This document shows, one piece after another, positions 34,053 through 43,597 of a stretch of 64,000 bases of DNA. The notes under the pieces were generated by a model that did not search any database, was not told the origin of the DNA, and was given only the letters and a program-made list of their open reading frames with translations. Within the stretch, counting starts at the first letter, position 1. Every line of letters begins with the position of its first letter. The translations under genes and the position numbers were made by a program. Origin of the DNA: an uncultured Albidovulum sp. (GTDB taxonomy: Bacteria > Pseudomonadota > Alphaproteobacteria > Rhodobacterales > Rhodobacteraceae); contig CAJYAD010000006.1 of assembly GCA_913064775.1 (NCBI GenBank), positions 104,761 to 168,760 of the forward strand, read 5' to 3'.

Positions 34053-34505
34053 TCAGGCCGGATAGGCCACGCGCTGCAATATCGTGCGCAGCGCGAAGTT
34101 TGAGCGCAGGTTGCGGATCCCCTTCACCTGCATCAGCTTTTCCTCCAGAAACCGGTCGAAGGCCGACAGATCCGCCGCCGCCACCCGCAACAGCACATCG
34201 CGCGAGCCGGTCATCAGATGGCATTCCATCACCTCTTCAAAGCCCCGGATCGCACGCTCGAACGCCAGAATCGCGGCGCGGTCCTGACGGTCCAGCTCTA
34301 CCGAGACGAAGATCGACACCGGCAGCCCCAGCTTCACCGGGTCCACCCGCGCACTGTAGCCGGTGATCAACCCCTCGCGCTCCAACCGGTCGACGCGCCG
34401 GGCGCAGGGCGTGGGCGACAGCCCCACCCGCTCGGCCAGCTCGGTCGTGGTGATCCGCCCCGATTGCTGCAACACCGCGATGATTCTGCGATCAATCTCG
34501 TCCAT
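34053..34505 (-). CDS. Lrp/AsnC family transcriptional regulator
   Basis: A 150-residue regulator: N-terminal helix-turn-helix ([43 protein letters not shown]) and a C-terminal RAM/ASNC ligand domain (VFVSVEL-type strand, [14 protein letters not shown]). It is divergent from the leucine-dehydrogenase-like gene with 137 bp between starts. Lrp-type proteins next to branched-chain or other amino acid dehydrogenases usually control them, as with Bkd and LeuDH systems. ATG 34505 is preceded by AGAGGA. Confidence 0.93.
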   Translation of the reverse strand: MDEIDRRIIAVLQQSGRITTTELAERVGLSPTPCARRVDRLEREGLITGYSARVDPVKLGLPVSIFVSVELDRQDRAAILAFERAIRGFEEVMECHLMTGSRDVLLRVAAADLSAFDRFLEEKLMQVKGIRNLRSNFALRTILQRVAYPA

Positions 34506-34642
34506 GGTGGAATCCTCTATCGAATACTTCCATATTGACGAAACCCTCCAACATTTCCACCCGTGTCGCACCAATTTGGCGAAAATCAGCGCGCCCGTAG
34601 TGGCATCTTCCCGTCACAAGACATGCGTTTCGGGAGACAAGC

Positions 34643-35689
34643 ATGAAGATTACCGAGGTCACGATCACCGGCCATGAAAAGGTGCTGCGCGTCGAGGAGC
34701 CGTCGCTGGGGCTGACCGGCTTCATCGCGGTGCATTCGACGGCGCTGGGGCCGGCGGCGGGGGGGCTGAGAATGCGGCCCTATGCGGATGAGGCGGCGGC
34801 GCTGACCGACGTTCTGCGCCTGTCGCGCGGGATGACCTACAAGAACGCCGCCGCCGGCCTGCCGCTGGGCGGCGGCAAGGCGGTGATCCTGGGCGATCCG
34901 GCGCAGAAGACCGCGCAGATGCTGGAAGCCTTCGGTCGCGCGATCGACACCCTTCAGGGCCGCTACTGGACGGCCGAGGACATGGGGATGAGCCCCGCCG
35001 ACATGGCCCATGTCGCGGCGGGCACCGCCCATGTCGCCGGACTGCCGGACGGGGAATTCGCCAGCGGCGACCCCTCGCCGATCACCGCGCGGGGGATATT
35101 CAACGCGATCAAGGTGACCGCGCGGCACCGGCTTGGCACCGAGGATCTGTCGGGCCGGCGGGTGGCGCTGCAGGGGCTGGGGCATGTCGGCGTCCATCTG
35201 GCGCGGATGCTGCATGACGCTGGTGCGCAGCTGATCGTCGCCGACATGGATGCCGCGCGGGTCGCACAGGCGGTGGCCGATTACGGCGCCGAGGCGGTGG
35301 CACCGGACGCCATTCTGGGCGTCGAGGCCGACATCCTGGCGCCCTGCGCCGTGGGTGCGGTGCTGAACGCCGAAACGATCCCGGCGCTGCGGGTCGCGGC
35401 GGTGGCGGGCGGCGCCAACAACCAGCTCGCCACGCCTGAGGACGCGGCCCGGCTACAGGCGCGCGGCATTCTCTACGCCCCGGATTTCGTCGCCAACGCC
35501 GGCGGCATCATCAATGTCGCGACCGAGATCCTGCGCATCCGCGACCGTGACGCCTTCGTGGCCGAGAAGCTCTTGGCCGCCGAGGCCACGCTGGAGCGCA
35601 TCCTGACCAATGCGGCCCGCACCGGCCGCAGCCCCGCCGATCTGGCGGAAGAAACCGTCGAGGCCTTGCTCGACCGCCGCGCGGCCTGA
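34643..35689 (+). CDS. Leucine/valine dehydrogenase-like protein (Glu/Leu/Phe/Val dehydrogenase family)
   Basis: A 348-residue amino acid dehydrogenase. The glycine-rich catalytic segment MTYKNAAAGLPLGGGKAVI contains the active lysine (about residues 73 and 83), and the NAD domain has GLGHVGVHLARML with the acidic end VADMD. AVAGGANNQL and DFVANAGGIINVA are typical of the leucine/valine/phenylalanine subgroup. It oxidatively deaminates a hydrophobic amino acid, or runs in reverse. ATG 34643 lies after CGGGAGA. Likely controlled by the divergent Lrp protein. Confidence 0.92.
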   Translation: MKITEVTITGHEKVLRVEEPSLGLTGFIAVHSTALGPAAGGLRMRPYADEAAALTDVLRLSRGMTYKNAAAGLPLGGGKAVILGDPAQKTAQMLEAFGRAIDTLQGRYWTAEDMGMSPADMAHVAAGTAHVAGLPDGEFASGDPSPITARGIFNAIKVTARHRLGTEDLSGRRVALQGLGHVGVHLARMLHDAGAQLIVADMDAARVAQAVADYGAEAVAPDAILGVEADILAPCAVGAVLNAETIPALRVAAVAGGANNQLATPEDAARLQARGILYAPDFVANAGGIINVATEILRIRDRDAFVAEKLLAAEATLERILTNAARTGRSPADLAEETVEALLDRRAA

Positions 35690-35840
35690 CCGCGCGCCAC
35701 CACGGCAGGCCCCACGGTGGGGCGAGGAGGAATTGCAACGCTTCCTTCCGCCCTGCCGTGCGGTCTTCCCTTTCCGGCCCGCGCCTCCTATAGCGGTTCA
35801 GCGGGATGACCCCGTGGCCAACCCTCAGCCCGGACAAGGC

Positions 35841-36998
35841 ATGAAGACCCTCACAACGACCGAAGAGCTGGCGCGCTTCTGCGACGCCGCGAAACAAGCC
35901 CCCTACGTCACCCTCGACACCGAATTCCTGCGCGAGCGCAGCTATTGGTCGAAGCTCTGCCTGATCCAGATGGCCCTGCCCGAGGACCACGGAGATGAGG
36001 CCGTGCTGGTCGATCCGCTGGTTGACGGGCTGTCGATGGAACCGCTTTACGATCTGTTCCGTCACACCGCGACGGTGAAGGTGTTTCACGCCGCCCGCCA
36101 GGATCTGGAGATCTTCTTCGTCGAGGGCGGCGTTTTTCCCGATCCGCTGTTCGACACCCAGGTCGCGGCGATGGTCTGCGGCTTCGGCGAACAGGTCGGC
36201 TATGAGACGCTGGTGCGCAAGATCGCGCGCCAGTCGCTCGACAAGACCTCGCGCTTCACCGATTGGTCGCGCCGCCCGCTGAGCGATGCGCAAAAGACCT
36301 ATGCGCTGGCCGACGTGACCCATCTGCGGGTGATCTATGAATATCTCGCCGCCGAGATCGCCAAATCCGGCCGCGACAAATGGGTGGCCGAGGAACTGGC
36401 CGTCCTGACCGAACCCGCCACCTATATCACCAAGCCCTCCGAGGCCTGGCTGCGAATCAAGACCCGCACCCATTCGCCGAAATTCCTTGGCCTGGTGAAG
36501 GAACTGGCGCGGTTTCGCGAAGATTATGCCCAGTCGCGCAACATCCCGCGCTCGCGTGTCATGAAGGATGATGCGCTGATCGAACTGGCCTCGACCAAGC
36601 CCGCCACGATCGAGGATCTGGGCCGCTCGCGCCTGCTGTTGCGCGAGGCCCGGCGCGGCGACATCGCCGACGGCATCCTGGCGGCGGTGAAGGCGGGGCT
36701 GGCACTGCCGCCCGAGGACCTGCCGAGGATCGAAAACCCGACGGAACAGCTGCAGGTGAACCCGGCGCTCGCCGATCTGCTGCGCGTGCTGCTGAAGGCC
36801 AAGGCGGATTCCGCCGGCGTCGCGCCAAAGCTGATCGCCACGGCCTCGGACCTCGACCAGATCGCCGCCGGCCAGCGCGACCTGCCGGCCCTGCACGGCT
36901 GGCGCGCCGAGGTCTTCGGCGACGACGCGCAACGCCTCTGTGACGGCGAAATCGCCCTTGGCGCCAAGGGCAACCACGTCCGGGTGGTGGCGCTCTAG
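35841..36998 (+). CDS. rnd: Ribonuclease D
   Basis: A 385-residue 3'-5' exoribonuclease. DEDDy motifs: TLDTEFLRE (Exo I, about residue 24), HAARQDLEIF (Exo II) and YALADVTHLRVIY (Exo III). An HRDC domain follows in the middle (FREDYAQSRNIPRSRVMKDDALIELA). It trims tRNA and other stable RNA 3' ends. ATG 35841 follows GGACAAGGC; the frame is open further upstream but overlaps the preceding gene. Repeat copy 2 begins five bases after its stop. Confidence 0.95.
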   Translation: MKTLTTTEELARFCDAAKQAPYVTLDTEFLRERSYWSKLCLIQMALPEDHGDEAVLVDPLVDGLSMEPLYDLFRHTATVKVFHAARQDLEIFFVEGGVFPDPLFDTQVAAMVCGFGEQVGYETLVRKIARQSLDKTSRFTDWSRRPLSDAQKTYALADVTHLRVIYEYLAAEIAKSGRDKWVAEELAVLTEPATYITKPSEAWLRIKTRTHSPKFLGLVKELARFREDYAQSRNIPRSRVMKDDALIELASTKPATIEDLGRSRLLLREARRGDIADGILAAVKAGLALPPEDLPRIENPTEQLQVNPALADLLRVLLKAKADSAGVAPKLIATASDLDQIAAGQRDLPALHGWRAEVFGDDAQRLCDGEIALGAKGNHVRVVAL

Positions 36999-37002
36999 CC
37001 AC

Positions 37003-37165
37003 GCCGGGGGTTTCACACCCCCGGACCCCCGTGGAGTACTTGCGCCAAGATGAAGGGGAAAGCGGCTTCCACCTTCTTTCTGGCTCAAATATCCCGGGGG
37101 GTCGCCATTGGAAGCGCCAGTGGTCCGAGCAGCACTGGCGACGTGGCAAAGCCCCGCCGCCGGAC
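37003..37165. repeat. BIME-like intergenic repeat, composite copy 2 (arms A and B)
   Basis: Arm A (37003-37055) is nearly identical to arm A of copy 1. Arm B (37073 on) has TTCTTTCTGGCTCAAATATCCCGGGGG, followed by a segment with the hairpin CGCCAGTG-N10-CACTGGCG (37115-37141 region, one-base difference in the loop) that recurs in copy 3 at 45577. It lies between rnd and tex, which run in the same direction, so here it is in a co-directional spacer. Confidence 0.8.
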
Positions 37166-37245
37166 CCCGCCCCCTGCCCCATGATATTGCCCTCGCGCGG
37201 GACCGCGGATATGACAGGCGTCCGACCCATGGAGAGAGAGCGCCC

Positions 37246-39600
37246 GTGACCCAGACCGCCGCCCGCATCGCCAACGTCATCGCCCGCGAGATCGCCGCCA
37301 CCCCCGCTCAGGTCGGCGCCGCCACCGCGCTTCTGGACGAGGGCGCGACCGTTCCCTTCATCGCGCGCTACCGCAAGGAGGCGACCGGCGGCCTCGATGA
37401 CACCCAGCTGCGCAACCTCGCCGACCGCCTGACCTATCTGCGCGAGATGGAGGCGCGCCGCGCCGCGATCCTGAAATCGATCGACGACCAGGGCAAGCTG
37501 ACCGACGATCTGGCCGGCGCCGTCGCCCGCGCCGAAAGCAAGGCCGCGCTGGAAGACATCTACCTGCCCTACAAGCCCAAGCGCCGCACCAAGGCGATGA
37601 TCGCCCGCGAAAACGGGCTGGAACCGCTGTTGCGCGCGATCCAGACCGACCGCGCCACCCCGCCCGAAACCCATGCGGCGGCCTACCTCTGCGAGGCCGT
37701 CCCCGGCGTGAAGGAGGCCCTGAACGGTGCCCGCGACATCCTGACCGAGGAGCTGTCGGAAAACGCCGGCCTCCTCGGCCGGTTGCGCGATTTCATGCGG
37801 CGCGAGGCGTTCATTTCCTCGCGCGTCGTCGCGGGCAAGGAACAGGAAGGCGCCAAGTTCTCGGATTACTTCGACCAGCGCGAGAAATGGGCCGATATCC
37901 CCGCGCATCGGGCGCTGGCGATCCTGCGGGCCTCGAAACTGGAGGTCGTGACCGTCGAGATCGCCCCCGACCCCGAGATCGGCGCGCCGCGGGCGGTGGG
38001 GATGATCGCCTCGGTGCTCGATTGCGCGGGCGACGCCCCGGGCGACAAATGGCTGCGCGACGTGGCCGGCTGGGCCTGGCGGGTGAAGTTCACGATCTCG
38101 CTCTATGTCGATCTGATGGGCGAATTGCGCGACCGCGCGCATGAGGCGGCGATCAATGTTTTCTCGCGCAACCTCAAGGACTTGCTGCTGGCCGCGCCGG
38201 CCGGGGCAAAGGCCACGCTGGGCCTCGATCCCGGCATCCGCACCGGGGTGAAGGCCGCCGTGGTCGATGAGACCGGCAAGCTACTGGAGACCGCGACGAT
38301 CTATCCGTTCCAGCCGAAGATGGATGTGCTCGGCGCCCAGGCGAAGATCGTGGATCTGGTCAAGCGCCACAATGTGCGCCTGATCGCCATCGGCAACGGC
38401 ACCGCCAGCCGCGAGACCGAGGCGCTGGTGGCCGACACCATGCGCGTCTTGTCGCGGATCGGCACGCTGCCCACCAAGGTCGTGGTGTCCGAGGCCGGGG
38501 CCTCGGTCTATTCGGCCTCGGAACTGGCGGCAAAGGAATTCCCGGATCTCGATGTCAGCCTGCGCGGCGCCGTGTCGATCGCGCGGCGGCTGCAGGATCC
38601 GCTGGGTGAGCTAGTGAAGATCACGCCGCAGTCGATCGGCGTCGGCCAGTATCAGCACGATGTCGACCAGCGCCGCCTGTCGCAGGCGCTGGATGCGGTG
38701 GTCGAGGACGCGGTGAACGCCGTGGGGGTGGATCTGAACATGGCCTCGGCGCCGTTGCTGGCGCAGGTGGCGGGGTTGGGCCCGTCGCTGGCCGAGGCGA
38801 TCGTGCAGCACCGCGACACGCATGGCCCCTTCGCCGCGCGCAAGGCGCTGCTGAAGGTCGCGGGCCTTGGCCCCAAGGCGTTTGAGCAATGCGCGGGCTT
38901 CCTGCGCATCCGCGACGGCGCAGAGCCGCTCGATGCCTCCTCCGTCCACCCCGAGGCCTACGGCGTGGCGCGCAAGATCGTGGCGGCCTGCGGGCGCGAC
39001 ATCCGGTCGATCATGGGCGACAGCACCGCCTTTCGCGACCTGCGCGCCGAGGATTTCGTGACCGAGGATTTCGGCCTGCCCACGGTGCGCGACATCTTTC
39101 TTGAGCTGGAAAAGCCGGGCCGCGACCCGCGCCCGGAATTCAAGACTGCGACCTTCGCGGCGGGGGTCTCGGACATCAAGGACCTCAAACCCGGGATGCG
39201 GCTGGAAGGCACGGTGACCAATGTCGCGGCCTTCGGCGCCTTCGTCGATATCGGCGTGCATCAGGACGGTCTGGTGCATGTCAGCCAGTTGGCCGACCGC
39301 TTCGTCAAGGATCCGCATGAGGTGGTGAAGGCGGGCGATGTGGTGCAGGTCCGGGTGGTCGAGGTCGACGTGCCGCGCAAGCGCATCGCCCTGACGATGC
39401 GCCGCGACACCGGCGAGGACGCGCAAGACCGCGGCACCGGCAAGGCCCCCGCGAAGCCCCCCGCAAAGACCTCGGCCAAGCCCCGCCAGGGCGGCGCATC
39501 GAAGCCCCCGTCGCGCCGCGCCCCGCAAGGCAAGCCCGCCGCCTCTGCCCCCGGCGGGCTGGGCGAGGCTCTGCTGGCCGCGATGAAGAAGGACCGCTAG
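37246..39600 (+). CDS. tex: Tex-family RNA-binding transcriptional accessory protein
   Basis: A 784-residue Tex protein. N-terminal helical region with [23 protein letters not shown], the YqgF/RNase H-like domain [17 protein letters not shown], tandem helix-hairpin-helix motifs ([22 protein letters not shown]) and an S1 domain ([33 protein letters not shown]) near residues 650-720. A Lys/Pro/Ala-rich basic tail follows. The start is GTG 37246, supported by GGAGAG upstream and by the family N terminus; the frame itself is open to 37108 through the repeat. Confidence 0.95.
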   Translation: MTQTAARIANVIAREIAATPAQVGAATALLDEGATVPFIARYRKEATGGLDDTQLRNLADRLTYLREMEARRAAILKSIDDQGKLTDDLAGAVARAESKAALEDIYLPYKPKRRTKAMIARENGLEPLLRAIQTDRATPPETHAAAYLCEAVPGVKEALNGARDILTEELSENAGLLGRLRDFMRREAFISSRVVAGKEQEGAKFSDYFDQREKWADIPAHRALAILRASKLEVVTVEIAPDPEIGAPRAVGMIASVLDCAGDAPGDKWLRDVAGWAWRVKFTISLYVDLMGELRDRAHEAAINVFSRNLKDLLLAAPAGAKATLGLDPGIRTGVKAAVVDETGKLLETATIYPFQPKMDVLGAQAKIVDLVKRHNVRLIAIGNGTASRETEALVADTMRVLSRIGTLPTKVVVSEAGASVYSASELAAKEFPDLDVSLRGAVSIARRLQDPLGELVKITPQSIGVGQYQHDVDQRRLSQALDAVVEDAVNAVGVDLNMASAPLLAQVAGLGPSLAEAIVQHRDTHGPFAARKALLKVAGLGPKAFEQCAGFLRIRDGAEPLDASSVHPEAYGVARKIVAACGRDIRSIMGDSTAFRDLRAEDFVTEDFGLPTVRDIFLELEKPGRDPRPEFKTATFAAGVSDIKDLKPGMRLEGTVTNVAAFGAFVDIGVHQDGLVHVSQLADRFVKDPHEVVKAGDVVQVRVVEVDVPRKRIALTMRRDTGEDAQDRGTGKAPAKPPAKTSAKPRQGGASKPPSRRAPQGKPAASAPGGLGEALLAAMKKDR

Positions 39601-39624
39601 GCGAAGGGCCGCACGCCCCCACGC

Positions 39625-39678
39625 CTTCATCTTGGGAAAAATACTCCACGGGGGTCCGGGGGTGTGAAACCCCCGGCG
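39625..39678. repeat. BIME-like intergenic repeat, single arm A (inverted)
   Basis: Reads CTTCATCTTGGGAAAAATACTCCACGGGGGTCCGGGGGTGTGAAACCCCCGGC, the reverse complement of arm A of copies 1 and 2 with a few changes. The GGGGGTGTGAAACCCCC hairpin is intact. It lies 24 bp after the tex stop, upstream of bioY. Confidence 0.8.
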
Positions 39679-39795
39679 CTCCCTTCCCCCCATTTCCGGG
39701 CAGAAAGATCTTTGCATCCGGCCTGTGCCCCTCTATGCCTTGCGCCGCCGCCCCATGACCCGGGGCCTGCGACGAACAGGAAGGACAGATCGACC

Positions 39796-40362
39796 ATGGA
39801 AACCCGCGACACCGTCTTCATCGCTCTCTTCGCCGCCATCATGGCCGCGCTGGCCGTGTTTCCACCGATCACCCTGCCGCTGCTGGGCGTACCGATCACC
39901 GCGCAATCGCTGGGCGTGATGCTGGCCGGCGGCGTGCTGGGCGCACGGCGCGCGGCGCTGGCGCTGGTGCTGTTTCTGGTGCTCGTCGCCATCGGCCTGC
40001 CGCTGCTGGCCGGCGGACGCGGCGGCTTTGCCGTCTTCCTTGGCCCCACCGGCGGCTATCTGGTCGGCTGGATCGTCGCCGCCTATGCCATCGGCCTGAT
40101 GACCGAGATCTTCTGGACCCGCCTCACCCATGTCACTGCCTTCGCGATCTCGGCCGTGGGCGGCATCGTGCTGCTTTACGGGATCGGAATTCCGTGGAGC
40201 GCGGTCGTGGCCAAGGTGCCGCTCTGGACGGCGATCGGCTGGTCGACGCCGTTCATCCCGGGCGATCTGGTGAAATGCGCCATCGCCGCCGTGGTCATGG
40301 TCGCGGTCAAGCGCAGCTATCCGATCATCACCCCGCGCGGCGCCGCCTCCGCCCCGCGATGA
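39796..40362 (+). CDS. bioY: Biotin transporter substrate-binding subunit (ECF S component)
   Basis: A 188-residue integral membrane protein with about six hydrophobic helices. FPPITLPLLGVPITAQSLGVMLAG and GGRGGFAVFLGPTGGYLVGW are the BioY signatures. It binds biotin and works with the ATPase and T component encoded next. Its stop overlaps bioM (ATGA). ATG 39796 starts the conserved region after GGACAGATCGACC. Confidence 0.95.
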   Translation: METRDTVFIALFAAIMAALAVFPPITLPLLGVPITAQSLGVMLAGGVLGARRAALALVLFLVLVAIGLPLLAGGRGGFAVFLGPTGGYLVGWIVAAYAIGLMTEIFWTRLTHVTAFAISAVGGIVLLYGIGIPWSAVVAKVPLWTAIGWSTPFIPGDLVKCAIAAVVMVAVKRSYPIITPRGAASAPR

Positions 40363-41048
40363 GCCCCGACCCCAGCACGGTGCTGACCCTTCAGGGGGTA
40401 AGCGTCGTGAAGGACGGCCGCACGATCCTGCACCCGCTCGACCTGACCTTGGCCGAGCGGCGCATCGGCATCATCGGCCGCAACGGATCGGGCAAGAGCA
40501 CGCTGGCGCGGCTGTTCAACGGGATCGAGACGCCCAGCACCGGCACCGTCCGGCTGGGCGACCGCTCTGAGCGCCGGGCGCTGCGCCGCGCCGTCGGCTT
40601 CGTGTTCCAGAACCCCGACAACCAGATCGTCTATCCGATCGTCGAGGAAGACCTGGCCTTTGGCCTGAAGAACCTGAAACTGCCGGCGGATGAGATCCGC
40701 ACCCGCATCGACGCGGTGCTGGACCGCTTCGGCCTGGCCGATCTGCGCGCCCGCCTCACCCATCAGCTCAGCGGTGGCGAGAAGCAGATGATCGCGCTGG
40801 CCGGGGTGCTGGTGATGCGCCCGGCAACGGTGGTGCTGGACGAACCCGCGACGCTGCTGGATCTGTGGAACCGCAACCGGCTGATGCAGCTGATCACGGG
40901 GCTGGAGGAACAGGTGATCATGGTCTCGCATGATCTCGAGATGCTGGCGGGGTTCGATCGGGTCTTGCTGGTCGAGGCCGGGCGCATCGCCGCCGACGGC
41001 CCGCCCGCCGCGGTGATCGCCCGCTACCGCGCGGGGGCCGCGTGCTGA
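40359..41048 (+). CDS. bioM: Biotin ECF transporter ATPase
   Basis: A 229-residue energy-coupling ATPase. Walker A IGRNGSGKSTLA, Q-loop FVFQNPDNQIV, signature LSGGEKQMIAL, Walker B VVLDEPATLLD and the switch histidine MVSHDLEML are intact. QNPDNQ is characteristic of CbiO/BioM-type ATPases. It overlaps bioY and bioN, giving a tight bioYMN operon. Confidence 0.95.
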   Translation: MSPDPSTVLTLQGVSVVKDGRTILHPLDLTLAERRIGIIGRNGSGKSTLARLFNGIETPSTGTVRLGDRSERRALRRAVGFVFQNPDNQIVYPIVEEDLAFGLKNLKLPADEIRTRIDAVLDRFGLADLRARLTHQLSGGEKQMIALAGVLVMRPATVVLDEPATLLDLWNRNRLMQLITGLEEQVIMVSHDLEMLAGFDRVLLVEAGRIAADGPPAAVIARYRAGAAC

Positions 41049-41644
41049 CCGAGGCCTATATCCCCGGCACCAGCCCCCTGCACCGCGCCCGGCCGCTGTG
41101 GAAGGTGCTGGGGCTGATCGTGATCTGCACCGCGCTTTTCGCGGGTCCGGGCTGGCCCACGCTGGGCCTTGGCGGCGCGGCGGTGCTGGCGGGCTTTGCG
41201 CTGGCGCGATTGTCGCCGCGCCATGCGGTGCGGGCGCTGCGGCCGCTGATCTGGATCCTGGCGCTGCTCTTTGCGGTGCAGCTGTGGCTGTCGGGCTGGG
41301 CGCTGGCGGGGTTCGTGGTGCTGCGTTTCGCGGTGCTGATCCTCGCGGCCGCGCTGATCACCCTGACCACCCGCAGCAGCGAATTCGTCGACGGTCTGAT
41401 GGCGCTGCTGGCCCCTGCCCCGGCCTGGGTGCCCAAGGCCCGGATCGCCCTGGCGATCAGCCTGGCGCTGCGCTTTCTGCCGATGGTGCGCGACCTGCTG
41501 GAAGAGATCCGCCAGGCCCAGGCCGCGCGCGGGCTGGAACGCAACCTGATCGCCCTTGCGGTGCCGCTGCTGCTGCGCGCGCTGAAATCGGCCGACGACA
41601 TCTCGGCAGCGATCTACGCGCGTTCCTTCGACGCGGCGGACTGA
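41042..41644 (+). CDS. bioN: Biotin ECF transporter T component
   Basis: A 200-residue membrane protein of the CbiQ/EcfT family: hydrophobic helices at about 22-60 and 65-115, then the cytoplasmic coupling motif RQAQAARGLE (Ala-Arg-Gly) near residue 160. The start is a GTG overlapping the bioM stop (GTGCTGA). It completes the tripartite BioMNY importer. Confidence 0.93.
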   Translation: MLTEAYIPGTSPLHRARPLWKVLGLIVICTALFAGPGWPTLGLGGAAVLAGFALARLSPRHAVRALRPLIWILALLFAVQLWLSGWALAGFVVLRFAVLILAAALITLTTRSSEFVDGLMALLAPAPAWVPKARIALAISLALRFLPMVRDLLEEIRQAQAARGLERNLIALAVPLLLRALKSADDISAAIYARSFDAAD

Positions 41645-41717
41645 CCCCCGCGCCGCCCCGGCACCGCAAAATTGCCCTTGATGCGGGGGGCGATGTGGTG
41701 CTATTCGAAACGCCGTC

Positions 41718-41791
41718 GCGGGTGTAGCTCAATGGCAGAGCAGAAGCTTCCCAAGCTTACGACGAGGGTTCGATTCCCTTCACCCGCTCCA
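41718..41791 (+). tRNA. tRNA-Gly (anticodon CCC)
   Basis: 74-nt cloverleaf: acceptor GCGGGTG/CACCCGC, D stem GCTC/GAGC, anticodon loop TTCCCAA with anticodon CCC (41767 side omitted: bases 41750-41752), T arm GAGGG-TTCGATT-CCCTT, discriminator T and an encoded CCA at 41789-41791. The base of the anticodon stem has one G-A mismatch. It reads GGG codons. Confidence 0.95.
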
Positions 41792-41819
41792 TCCCCCCAC
41801 CGCCTCATTCACCGCCCGC

Positions 41820-42914
41820 TCACTCACCGCCGAAGCCGCCGACATCGCCCTGTGCCACCGCGACCGATTTGAGGATCGCGTAGCACTCCACCCCCGGCGC
41901 CAGATCCAGCGCCTGGGCCGAGCGGCGGGTGATCCGCGCCAGGATCAGATCCTCACCCAACCGCAATTGCACCGCAGCACCCGGCCCCTCGCCCAGGCGC
42001 AGCTGGGTCACCGTCACCGGCAGGATGTTCAGCGCCGAGAGCGCCTCGGGCCGGGTCCGCGCGACGATCACCTCATGGGCATGGATGCGCACCCGCAGCC
42101 GCGCGCCGGGGCGGGCATCGACGCGCGGCAGAACCAGCTCTCCACCGCTGATCGACAGCACCGAAAGGCCGTCGTCGGTATGCGAGGACAGGGTGGCGGG
42201 CAGCACCGCGCCCGCCTCGCGCACCCCCAGCGCCGGGATCGCGTCGGGGTCGGAAAGCACCTCGGCCACCGGCCCCTCGCGCCGGACGCGCCCGCCTTGC
42301 AAGATCATCACCCGGTCGGCCAGCCGCGCCAGCTCCGCCGCCGAATGGGTGACATAGAGGATCGGCACCCCCGCGGCGTCGCGCAGGGCCTCGATATGCG
42401 GCAGGATCTCGGCCCGGGCCGGGGCGTCGAGGGATGAGAGCGGCTCATCCATCAACAGCACCCGCGGGCAGGAGAGCAGCGCGCGCGCGATCGCCACGCG
42501 CTGGCGCTGGCCGCCCGAAAGCTGGGGGACGGCGCGCGCCATCAGCGGGCCGAGGCCCAGTGCCGCGCTTACCCCCGCCAGATCCGGCTGCGCCCCCCGC
42601 CGGCGGGCGCGGCGGGCGGCGTAGTCAAGGTTTCCGGCCACGTCGAGATGCGGGAAAAGCCGTGCGTCCTGAAACACATAGCCGACGCCACGGCGGTGGG
42701 GCGGCAGGAATCGACGGCCGTCCTGCCAGGTCTCGGCGCCGAAGGCGACGCGGCCGGTGGCGCCGCGCTCCAGCCCGGCCAGCACCCGCAGAAGGCTGGA
42801 TTTGCCGCTGCCCGAGGGGCCGAAAAGCACGGTCAGGCCGCGCGTGGGCAGCTCGGCCGCGACCTTCAGCGCGAACTCGGGAAAGCTGAGGGCGATGTCG
42901 AAGCTCAGGCTCAT
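41820..42914 (-). CDS. modC: Molybdate ABC transporter ATPase
   Basis: A 364-residue ATPase. Walker A GPSGSGKSS, signature LSGGQRQRV, Walker B VLLMDEPLSSLD, H-loop YVTHSAAE. The C-terminal about 70 residues form the TOBE/MOP-like domain (LNILPVTVTQLRLGEGPGAAVQLRLGEDLILARITRRSA) that senses molybdate in ModC. It overlaps modB by 4 bp (ATGA). Confidence 0.96.
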   Translation of the reverse strand: MSLSFDIALSFPEFALKVAAELPTRGLTVLFGPSGSGKSSLLRVLAGLERGATGRVAFGAETWQDGRRFLPPHRRGVGYVFQDARLFPHLDVAGNLDYAARRARRRGAQPDLAGVSAALGLGPLMARAVPQLSGGQRQRVAIARALLSCPRVLLMDEPLSSLDAPARAEILPHIEALRDAAGVPILYVTHSAAELARLADRVMILQGGRVRREGPVAEVLSDPDAIPALGVREAGAVLPATLSSHTDDGLSVLSISGGELVLPRVDARPGARLRVRIHAHEVIVARTRPEALSALNILPVTVTQLRLGEGPGAAVQLRLGEDLILARITRRSAQALDLAPGVECYAILKSVAVAQGDVGGFGGE

Positions 42915-43597
42915 CGCAGGGCCCGCCCCGGCGCGCGGCGGTTCAGGGTATAGACCATCAGAAGCACCGCGAAGGAAAACACCAAAAGTCCCGCCGACAG
43001 CGTCTGCGCACCGGCGTAATCCAGCGTCTCGACATGTTCGTAGATCGCGATCGACAGCACCCGGGTCTTGCCAGGGATGTTGCCGCCGACCATCAGCACC
43101 ACGCCGAATTCACCCACCGTATGGGCGAAACTCAGCACCAGCGCGGTCAGGTAACCGCGCAGCGCCATCGGGGCGGCGACGCTGAGAAAGGCGTCGCGCG
43201 GACCCGCGCCCAGCGTCGCCGCGGCCTCCAGCGGCGCGCGGCCCACGGCCTCGAACGCCGCCTGCAGGGGCTGCACCGCGAAGGGCAGCGAATAGAGCAT
43301 CGAGGCCAGCACCAGCCCGGTGAAGGAAAACGTCAGCGTCGATCCGGTCGCCCGCACCCAGAACCCGCCCAACGGCGTGTCGGGGGCGAAGAGGACGAGG
43401 ATGTAAAAACCCAGCACCGTCGGCGGCAGCACCAGCGGCAGCGCGGTGATCGCCTCGATCACCGGCCGCACGCGGGCCCGGGTATGGGCCAGCCACCAAG
43501 CCAGCGGCGTGGCCAGCGCGACCAGCATCAGGGCCACCAACCCGGCAAGCTTCAGCGTCAGCCAGACAGGGCCGAGGTCGACGCCAAGGTCAGGCAT
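42911..43597 (-). CDS. modB: Molybdate ABC transporter permease
   Basis: A 228-residue inner-membrane permease with five or six hydrophobic segments and the EAA-like loop EAAATLGAGPRDAFLSVAAPMALRG. AHTVGEFGVVLMVGGNIPGKTRVLSIAIYEHVE is a ModB signature. Its start shares one base with the modA stop (TGATG). Confidence 0.96.
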   Translation of the reverse strand: MPDLGVDLGPVWLTLKLAGLVALMLVALATPLAWWLAHTRARVRPVIEAITALPLVLPPTVLGFYILVLFAPDTPLGGFWVRATGSTLTFSFTGLVLASMLYSLPFAVQPLQAAFEAVGRAPLEAAATLGAGPRDAFLSVAAPMALRGYLTALVLSFAHTVGEFGVVLMVGGNIPGKTRVLSIAIYEHVETLDYAGAQTLSAGLLVFSFAVLLMVYTLNRRAPGRALR

